Positions 13,001 to 24,297 of a stretch of 64,000 bases of DNA are shown here, piece by piece. The stretch lies in the NCBI GenBank assembly GCA_949361645.1, contig OX442422.1, forward strand, positions 7,907,534-7,971,533. The letters run 5' to 3'. The stretch comes from Spongilla lacustris (taxonomy: Eukaryota; Porifera; Demospongiae; Spongillida; Spongillidae). Position numbers and translations under genes: made by a program. Numbering within the stretch: position 1 is the first letter of the stretch; each line of letters starts with the position of its first letter. The notes beneath the pieces were generated by a model that was given only the letters and a program-made list of their open reading frames with translations, was not told the DNA's origin and made no database searches.

Positions 13001-16000
13001 TTCAGAACTCAGGATATGCTCAACCGAGTTATGAAAAAAATGAAAATTTTAATTTGTCGTATATTAAAAGCTGTACACTATAGGGTATACAAATGTACAG
13101 CAATTTTGCATACTCCTATGGGGAGAACACATGAGAAAAATAGCATGTCCAAACTAGACAATGATGCTAAAAGGGTGGCAAATATATATATGGAATTACC
13201 CTGTAGCAAGATACTAGTAGACAAATCAACCAACAGTACTGATGAGTAGATGTCAAAACCCTGCGTAATCAGGGCCTATGTTAGTCATTTCTATGTTGGA
13301 CTTGAAACAAAATACCCAATTCCACTATTGCTGATGTACTGTAGAATCACTTGGACTTTCACTAGCATATTTGGATAGAGCCGTCTATTACCTACAGTGT
13401 AGTAAAGCTGCTGGCGCTTAGAAAGTTCAGACAACAGAGATAACATTCACTTGTTCCCACACTTCAACCCAAAAAAAAGGTTTATCCATCTTCCGGATCT
13501 GATAAGATAAGATTCACTCAGATAATGCTGTATCTTTGTCACGATTGAAGTAGTGGTTATGAAAAGAAACTGTAGAAGACAATTTAGAAACTTACTGCCG
13601 AATTTGTTTGGTACTTTGTCTTTCCGAGTTGGAGTTATCCTGAACACAATTTGTATCTTTAACAAACTTACACATCTATTGTTTTGTTAGTGATATCATA
13701 GATTGAAGAATACCCTGATACGGAACACGCCACGTGATCCATTGAATTGTCAATTGTAGGTGGCAGACCCTTTGAAGCGAACTGTGTTTCAATTAACCCT
13801 TTTGTAACTTACGCTTTTTTCCCTACTTTCACTGCTGTTTATGACAAAAATCGAGATCTTAGGCATTCTTTGTACTCCCACTAGCTCAATCAGGAGCACA
13901 CTGTATAGCCAACCTCTATGTGACATAGCACTCTCTAGATCCAGTGGTGTTCACCGAAAGAGGGGGAAAATGCAATGATGAACATTTTTGATAATATCTC
14001 ATGAATGGTATACAATTGTATCATGCCAATTACATTTTTAAATTCAGCATCTACTTCTGAACAGAGTACATTCACTTTAATTCAATTATATCTTTTAAAC
14101 AAAACAATGCATCATAGTAAACAACTGCTGGTCAGGTCATGTGCAATAGAAAAGTTGAAATATAGAAAGAAATGTACAAATTATGGAGCAGAAAGACAAA
14201 AATCTATTAATAGTGTAGTGAAGATTCAGTGCAACTATATATTATGTCAGCAAGTTCTTACAGTTATGGGCACAGTCATATCGTATATACAGTTGTGCCA
14301 TTGCCGTGCATGGCATTGGTTTACCTGGTTATGGAATTGGCCTGTTCATAATCCTTATTATACCTATATCATCAACGCTGTCCTGTTTGAAGTAGCTGCA
14401 CTCTACGTTGGGTATTCCTAACCATGTACATTATTGAGATTTAGAGCAACGGCTAGCTAAATCTTAATGTAGACCCATCATATAAACTACATTTTAAGTC
14501 TGTGACCATCTATATTGTGTGTATTTACATTGACTTTAAAGCTGCAGATTACACTTCAATGATATCTTTCTTAATGGATGTCAATTGGCAAATGCTTGAT
14601 CAATCTTGTTCGGTGGATGTTTATTGGGATGTTTTATCTATGAAGTTAAATGAATGCATTGAAAAGTTTGTTCCTTTACGAAGGGTCGTTTTATTTAGTA
14701 AACCAAAATGTTTAAAACATATTCGTAAATTGTTGCTCTTAAAAAAGAAGTGGTTTCATAAAAATAGAGTGAAATACAACAAAATTGCTAAGGAGTATGA
14801 ACTGGCGGTGAAATCCTTTTATGATTATTGTGAGTCATATGTCATCAACAGTAATGATTTATCTAAACTATATTCATATGTGAATATGAAACTTTGTCAC
14901 ACATTGTCTATCCCACCTTTAATGAAGTCAGACGGTTCCCTTGCTACAATGGATTATGACAAATGCAATGTTTTCAATGATTATTTTTCTTCTGTATTTA
15001 CAACTGATAATGGTGTTCTACCCATCTTCCATCCTGCGGTATCTAGTATACAAGTTTCTCAACAAGTTGAATTTACTTATGATAATGTTATATGTGCCCT
15101 AAATCGTCTTCCTTCCAAATACTCTAGAACACCAGATGGTTTTCCTGCTAGGTTTTTTAAATCAGTCGCCCCTGGTATTGCAATACCGTTGTCCAGGCTT
15201 TTTAGACTGTCTATGGATTGTGGGGATATACCTCTAAGTTGGAAAAAGGCGATGGTCTGTCCTATATTCAAGAAAGGTTTGCGTAAATTACCCAGCAATT
15301 ATCGTCCAGTTTCTCTTACTAGTGTTTGTTGCAAAGTAATGGAGTCTATTGTGTGTGAATCAATGGTTACCTTTCTACGTTCAAACAGTCTTATCTCGAA
15401 AGACCAGTTTGGCTTTCTTGCCAGGCGTTCCACTTGTACTCAATTGTTAATGACACTTAATGAATGGACTCTACATACTGATTTTGGCGATAAGGTTGAT
15501 TCTGTGTATATAGACTTTGCTAAAGCGTTTGATTCTATATCTCACACTAAGCTTCTGCATAAAGTGGAATGCTATGGATTTAGTTCTTCCTTGGTAAAGT
15601 GGTTATCTTCTTTTCTTACGAATCGTTCACAGCAAGTCTATATTGGTCAGTCCTTATCTTCTTCCCTACCTGTATCCAGTGGTGTTCCTCAAGGATCAGT
15701 ACTTGGACCTCTATTGTTCCTCATTTATATCAATGACCTTCCTGAGTGTTTAGAGCCACCAGTTCAAGCTAAAATTTTTGCAGATGATACCAAACTTTAT
15801 GCTACTCATTCATCCAACTCATCTTCACCTTTGACTTTATCTTTATTAAATTTTAGTGTGTGGTCTCAAACCTGGCAGCTTAATATTGCATTTCAGAAGT
15901 GCAGCGTGATATCCTTTGGGCATAACTCAGCGAGTCACTCTTATTCTCTAGGTGGCGTGCTTTTGAATAGAGTTTTTGATATCCGTGACCTAGGTGTACA

Positions 16001-16738
16001 TATCACATCTGATTTTAAACCGAGCTTGCATTGTGCATATATTGCTGCTAAGGCTTTTCAAAGGTGTTCACTCCTACTTAAAGCTCTTCGTACACTGAAT
16101 ATATCTGCGCTGTTTCATTCATATGTGAGACCCATTCTGGAATATAATGCTCCAGTATGGAATCCTTGGCTTGTAAAAGATATTAAAACTCTTGAAAGAG
16201 TTCAACGTTACTTTACCAGATCACTCTTTAAAAGAATAAAGATACCTATGACTAGTTATGCTGATAGGCTTTCTATGCTTGGATTTCATTCATTGGAGTA
16301 TAGAAGAGTGTTTTTGGATCTAGTTATGTGCTTTAAAATAGTGAAAAAACTTGTTGACCTTGATGCATCAGATTTTTTCCACATAAACGTGTCACCTTAT
16401 ACAACAAGAGGGAACTCCATCAAACTTAGTCCCCTAACAACACCACATCACAATTACCGTGCAAATTTCTTTTCAGTTAGAATCATACCGATTTGGAACT
16501 CACTGCCTGACACTGTTGTTAAATCATCCTCAGAAAGAACGTTTAGGTTAATGCTGAACAATGTTGATTTATCTATTTTTTGTAAATGCTACGCATTTTA
16601 GGGGCAGTATACAAGTGCATATCTAATTTATGCCATTACTTGCCTATGTGTATACTACATGCACATGAAATTATTATTATTATTATTATTATTTGCTCCC
16701 CTTCTTGAGTGTTAAACTTAATTGTGTTATGTAATGAA

Positions 16739-16783
<45 letters not shown>

Positions 16784-19700
16784 TTAAGGGATAATTATTA
16801 TTTATTTATTTTTGTCCCATATATTTATAATATAAACTAACATATATGGCTAACAACAACACAACCTAACATATACAATGTACTGGCACACTAACACACT
16901 CGATCACTCGCACACAGAACTAAAAGTCATCTAAACCATCAAAGGAACTTAATGTTCCCAAGACGGAGGTAGAATTATTATTATTATTATTATTATTGTA
17001 CTACATGTACCCACCATGTTAATTGAACTATTGTACCCACTCGAGGATGGTCATACTCCATTACACCTTGCTGCAAGGGGAGGTCATACTACTTGTGTGA
17101 AACATCTCCTTTCCACTCCTGGTACTGATGTGAACAGTAAGGATGGGGTGAGTTGGTCCACTGTACTTGTACTTACAATGTAAGTGTATGCAGGGGCGAA
17201 TATCCAGGAAATTTTACAGGGAGGGGGGGGGGGCAAGCGTGCTGTATTAATACATGTCCTTTAGGAATACAAGTAGATGTACATGTATGGGCTAATAAAG
17301 GTATGTGGGAGGGGGTATGCATGACCTTAGGAAGAGTGTGAGAGCTGTAGACCTGTGAGCAAGTGGTGAGGTATTTGTGAGAGGACAGCAGCCTTGTAGT
17401 TTCATGTTTTGAAAGGCCATCGATGTACTACATGTACATGTGTACATTGTACCCACCATGTTGTCTGTTCTCTGTATGCAGGGGCGGATATCAAGGAATG
17501 TTTAAAGGGGGGAAGGGGCACAGTTAGCAGTGCCACTCCTAGGATGGTGTGGGAGGGGTGCACCCTCCCTTGTAACATAATATAATAATGCATGTTACAA
17601 CGAAACATTTGGATTTTTATGCTCACGTTTGAAATTGTTGATACACTTTCAAAACCATTGGCTTTTTAAAGATTGGAATCAGTAATGGATAACTATTCTC
17701 CCCACCTGGATATAACACAATGAAAGTTACTTTAGAACTGCAGAACACATTTTCAGCTAATGAAATTAAACTTGTTTCCACAAGCTCCATATATGCAACA
17801 ATTAGCTAAATGAGCATATTTAGAATTAAATATCCCTAACTGTGCCAGATCTACTCTAGAACTTACATGGGAATATAACCAATCTCCAGAAAGCAGACAC
17901 ACCATGTCTGTTTCCAGAAGCTGAAATCTGCTATGTGGCTTTAGCTTACTTCCTTGAATCTTAATGAATCAAAGCATTGCATAAGATAAATTCCTTGCAT
18001 GTGTTTACCTTGAAGCATCAGCAGCAATGGAGTGCTACTTAGAGATTGTAAAACTGCATTCAGCCAGCATAGATTTGAATGCTTTTAAGCCTTGTATTCA
18101 CTTTTTTAGTAACTTCAATCATGCTGCAGGTTGTGTCATTTCATTAATGATGGATGATGGTGTTGACGAAGGTGACAACAGTTGTGATGATGGCTCCAGA
18201 GGTATAGGTAGTGGTAGTGATGGTACTGCATGGTGGCAATGATGGTGTTGGAGACAAGATTGTAGAATGTAGAATTTGTGGAGAGAGGGTCATTGTCTGT
18301 TTGCTGTGTGGAGAACATTACCGTTTTACAAGGCAATGTAAAAACACTAGTAAAGCTTAAAATTTCAGTTCCTTGAGCAGGAACCACCCTAGTAACGTAA
18401 AGAAGTGTGTGAAGAATGCACAACACATTTTGTCTTACCCAGTACACTCACCAATGGTATTAATTGTTTAGGAGGCCGCTGAAAGAATTCATGAGATTTA
18501 TGTGCATAAACAAATACTTTTCCTTAAGTGGCCAAGAAGGCAAAGATTTTAAATATAAATGTATATATAATTATATAGATGTATACCCGGTATTACTTCG
18601 CTTGCAGAAGAACTAAACGTTTACTTGTTTTTGTAAAGGCTGGATCATGTCATCAAAGAATTGTATTTGCCGTCCAATTATTAAAAGGTAGTGTTCTTTT
18701 ATAAACACATCAGGTCACAAATGTTTTTGAGAATGATCGATCTTCTTTAATATGTAATTCGAAGCTTCAATTGTCCCAGCTGTTCTTGTGAGCTCATTCT
18801 GCAATGACAACGTGTTTTTGTCATACTTGCATGTAGCACATCCACTTATATATCACACTTCACTCGCTCTTAATTATATTTGCATCTAAAGCTTTCCTTT
18901 CTTTATGACAGTCCAAATCAAATGTGAATACTCAGTAGAAAATAGTTGTTTTTACCAAGCATCAGGCATATCCAAAAAGGTGACATCGGCATCCACGTCT
19001 CAAGAATATTTTGGAAAATGTTAATATTCATTTTTGTGAGGTTATGCTACGTTTAGCAATTTCATGTTGAAAATATGCCCCAAATGGTTTGACAAATGCA
19101 CAACCATTATCAAATTCTTTTACATCATTACCTCTATGCAACTTTCCTCATCTGGCAAAGGGATTTCTTTATTGTCTATTTGCGCTCGTGTGCACAGATG
19201 TGCAAACTGTACATACAGTATGTACAGGTGTGCACATTTTATTTACACCTTCATATCTTTAATAGTTGTTGCAAATTTTACATTATTTTAAAAATGGGTC
19301 TTTGCAGAATATGGGGAAATACAGAACATAAAAAACTGTACTTAGAACTCTTTTTTTTTTGGCCAGAAAAGCAATCAAAAATTCGTACGCACGTGACATT
19401 TAAAAACAAATATGGAAGGTGCAGTGAGTCTGTAGTTCAACGGGACAGGCCAGAGTTCTTAGGACCCGCCCAGTGTCCATTTGCGCTTGGTTACCAAATG
19501 GCGTGTTAACGAAATCAATTAGCCTACTGTTGGTGCTAAAAACACAGCACTGACTCAAGAACGCGGGGCGACAGTCAGCAACTTTATAAAGTTTTCATTG
19601 CATATGGTCGACTTTTTTTCATCCTTCGACTTAGAGGCTTTCTATTCACTGCCAAACCATCAGTAAAGTCATGAATACAACTGCCCTGAATTCAACCGTC

Positions 19701-22700
19701 ATTTTACTATCTACTAGCTGATCCTGGGACCTCAGATCGTGCACGCAACGAAACGCCATACTAAGCACAATTCCCTCTAGAATCTGTCGGGTTAAATTTT
19801 CGCGGTTTTTCCATATTTAATAAGTTTGTGGTTTAAATTTTGTGGTTTCAGCGAACCTCGAAATTTTAATAATGCCATGTCCATGGACACACCTACCCGT
19901 GTGCAAGCATTCTCAGGTAAAAATGGCTGACTTCTTCGAATGTGAATGTATGGTGTGAGGCTACCATAAGTACATAGACGTCTGGGAAGCTGAATTTGGC
20001 ACAACTCTAAAATGCCAAAGGGAAACTGGCAATCCCCACCATATTCATGCCATTGTAGTTCTGAAATCAGGAGTAATAGTTAGTAACGTACCGAGAAAAA
20101 AATGTCATCCACTTGCTCATTGTTTCTCCGATGTGGAGGAGTGATTCACTGTACAGTTTTACTGGTGCAACGTGCTATTCTGCTGATATAAAACAAGGGG
20201 TACTGGAAGCAGAAGTTTGTAGGGGACGGGGAGAGTTTGTCTCTTGAAGTAGCGAAATAAGGCATACTGCGTTTTAGATTTTAGAACAGCTGGAGTCCTA
20301 ACGATACGCATACACACGTGTTTATGGGCATGACAAGAACCAAAATTGGTCGTGGTTTTAAAAAAATAAAAACCACAAAAATTTAACCCCACTAAAATTA
20401 CCCGTTTTACAGTAATATCAATGTGGTAGAGTGATAAACAACATCGGACAATGTCATGGCAAAAGTTAATCCATCTGACATGACTTTACCCCAGATCTCC
20501 CTTCTTCACTCTCGTACTGACAGGACAGGAGTATGTCTTTGCTTCTTGCGTAGAGGCTTTACCAGTTTACCACCTGCTTCAAATATGCATCCAGCTGATT
20601 CCTATGATGCTACCTCATGTCTCTCTTTAGTAATGATTTCCTTCGTACCACTAAACTCTTTCCCAACTTTATCCCCAACTTTGATCATACGCGGCATTAA
20701 TGCACCTACATGTAAACAGTGATTTTGCTTTGGAATAAATATATAACGACTAATTGAATAGCGCTGTTTAGTGAAAGGCTATATTAGCTTATAATATCCC
20801 CAACACATCATCATCCTTAATTAAGGATGGAAAAAGATTTAAAGATTTAAATGACTCAGGTAAGGGATACGTTTTACACCATATTCTTTTAGCGTGAGAA
20901 GATTAATATAAAAATTTATCCTAATGCATACAACGTTATATTTTTGATCAGTTATAAAGTTTCAAAGTATAGCCATTTGTGTGGTCATCTCTGAAGGGAG
21001 ATCCATCTATCTAACACAAACCTTGTCTTGTCTATTTTGAAACTTTCTAAGCAACCAAGAGCTATGTTGAGTAGAAGTGCATTGTAGATTTAGATGTGTG
21101 GTGTAGTGAGTTGTGTATTTTACGTACACATGTATGAGTGTATATACGACATGAATTGGGAATATCTCAAACTCTTTATTAGCTTTTGTACCAATGCCGA
21201 TCAACTTAACATAAACGCCACACAGATTATGTATCAACTGGTCATTAGCATCAATACATCTGGTGCATATTAAGTAATCATGCATTGCTCAACCTTAAGT
21301 CATTCATGCCCAGGAGGTTGACTAAAGTATTTCCCCCCCCCCCCCCCCCCCCAGGATGGTGACACTCCATTACACTCTGCAGCTAAGGGTGGTAATGCTG
21401 ATTTTGTAAAGCATCTCCTTTCCACTCCTGGGATTGATGTGAACATCAGAAATTACAAACATCGCACTCCACTGATGATGGCTACTAAGTATGATGTAAT
21501 CACATTGCTGCAAAAGTACACTACCTGTTATGAAGATTATCCTGTCCACACCTTCAATAAAGTTATCCTTTGTGGGGATGCAGGGGCTGGCAAGAGCTCC
21601 TTGGCAAAGGTAAAGTTAGTTAACATTGTAAAATCAATTTCCCTATTTTTTTATCCTATATCAAATGTAAATGAAATATTTTCAAGTGAATAAAACAAGC
21701 TCATTCTCCTCATACCAGGTATTATTGTCTGTTGTCGTACCTCCATAGGCCATCATTGAAAATTCAACATCAGCACGACGAACTGGACATGCTGAGGTAG
21801 TGGAGTTTTACATAAGGTGTCTTTTATTTCCATTAGCAACTGAAAGGGTTGATAATAGTCATAGTTCTAAGTCATCCAGCTGTACAATGTGATGGATTTT
21901 GATATACGCTATTTTCCTAACCACAAAGTGGCTGGTTTCTCAGGTTTAAATATAGTGACCGAGTACAGACCAACCAAATTTGTATGTATGCAAATTTCCC
22001 TTCAGCTGCATGGCACGTTTTTAAAAACGTAAGTAATTGTATTTACAGATCGTATTTTATACCTCTTCAGCAAAAGCCAAATCTGGATGAGGTAGCCAAA
22101 CCACTGACAGCTGGTATTGTTTCATATCAAGTTCAGAACCTCAACTCCAAGATGATGCTCTACGACCTAGCTGGTCACCAGAGCTACTACTCAAGTCATA
22201 GTTCTTTACTGGAGGCCATTTCCCTCACCAGTCCCTCCACCTTCCTCATGCTGGTGGATGTTAGTGTAGGCACTATAGAGGGGATTATAGCACAGATGTA
22301 TTATTGGTTGGCCATGATAAGCAATGTATGTCACAAGTGCCCTCAGCCATCATCCATCATAGTGGTGGGCACACATGCTGACACAGTGAAGATGGATTAT
22401 GTAATAGCTCTTGGAAATAAAATAAATAATTTAGCAAAAGGTATTTTTAAAAAGCACACCTTTGAACAGTTCATTGCTCTCAATGTCACTAAACATGGTG
22501 ATGGTCTAAAGAACTTTCTTAGTTTGCTTGGTGGAGTCAATGACAATGTACGACAGAGGTCTCCAGCCATCTCCCTCAGTAATCACTTAATGTATGCTTT
22601 TTTGAATGACAAGGTTCCTTCATACCAAGAAGCTCTACCTATGTCACATCTCCTGTCCCTTCTAGACAAAGAAGAACCACGAGTCCTTCCAACAGAGAAA

Positions 22701-24265
22701 TCTGAAATCATGGCACTTCTGAACACTTTGGCTGAAAAAGGATTTATTGTCTTCCTCCATACTGGTAGTGATGATAGCTGGATAGTCCTTGACCAGGGCA
22801 CATTGCTTGAGAAGGTCAATGGAGCCTTGTTTGCACCATCAGACTTTAAAGAGCACCTCCCCATAGCCAGCAACACGGGGATCATCCCATTGGAGGTCCT
22901 TAAGGACCACTTTCCAAACCACAACACTGCAATGATAGTTCAGTTTCTAATTCAACTTGAGTTATGTCAACACATTAGCCTGGAGCACATCAACACCAAC
23001 ATGGCACCCAAATATCCATTATCATCTGATCTGTTGTTCTTCCCTCCTCTAATTAGTGAAAACAGACCACATTTTAACATCAGTACTCCTGAGAGATGCT
23101 TTGGATGGCTCTTGTCTGCTGACAGTATCCACCAGTTCTTCCCAAATCGCTTCCTTCATACACTTATACTTAAACTGGCATTAGACCTATGTCTACCTGA
23201 TAAAAATCGTACAATTGATACTGATATTCAGAGGAAGAATCGCCAGTGCAAGGTGTGGAGATGTGGTATTAACTGGAATAGTGTAAATGCAGTGAGCACT
23301 GTTATTGAGCTGATGGAACGATCACGAGACCTCTTCTTAGTGATGTCCTTTCCTGATCCCAGTGTACTAAATGAACTGATACCTGTTCTTCAAACCATCA
23401 GAAATACACTTAGCCAGTTCTGTCCATCCACAGCAGCAACAGAATACATTGTACACCCTAGTAAGGCTAGCTCTGTGTTTACACAAGGCTGTTCTGTGAC
23501 ATCGCTGACAAGAGTTCAGCTCTCTCATCTTAGAGATGCTCTTAAAAGTGGTAGGTCTTCTGTAGTGGACACCGATAATGAAGTGGTGGATCTCAATACA
23601 TGGATCAGTGTTGAGCCATGCCTTAAACGTCTTGTGTTTTATGCTGTGAATGGTGAGTTGTTGGTATTAATACCTATGAGGTGTGATTTATTTAATAATG
23701 GCAAATCTTCAGTGTCTCGTGTATTGGATGGTTAGTTTTTTACATTAATTTCATTCCATCCTCCAACAGCAAAACAAACTTTTTATAGAGAAAACCATAG
23801 CATCCATTGGCTGTTATGGTTTCCGCACCATTTGTATGGTTGTTATTTTTATTTTGTTGGGAATAAAAATCTTGTAGAGCATTATATTTATTTTGCATAT
23901 CAATGATTCTTGTCAGACATGGCAGCCCAAGATACTATTTAAAACAAAATCATGTGATCCATAGATCCCATTCTGCACTTTTCGTCTAATGTTCTGTCAT
24001 TGAGTATTGTTTGCACTGAATTTTAAATTTCTGTGGCATATGTGTCCTTTTTTGTCCTTAAAGATTAGACAGTGCCAAATATTTTGAACACTGTAATAAT
24101 GTATACTAAATATGCAGCCCGACACATTAGACCTTGTGTATGGTACGTGTGTGTAGAGGGTCAAATGTAAATGTGTAGGAGGAGGGCACATGTGCATTAT
24201 TATAAGGGGGCACCTATGCCATTATTTTATCACTTGCATCAATGCAGTGCATGAGAGCGGCCCAC

Positions 24266-24297
<32 letters not shown>

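Noticed and set aside
14005..14421. 138-codon frame upstream of the LINE ORF
   Set aside because: The sequence matches a dispersed repeat also seen at 5285-5400 and 29160-29200, not a protein family; the frame is probably accidental.
21984..22070. In-frame extension of the Roc-COR exon upstream (MYANFPSAAWHVFKN...)
   Set aside because: A strong acceptor (acctcttcag) at 22070 and the loss of Roc similarity upstream of QKPNLDEV show that this part is intron.
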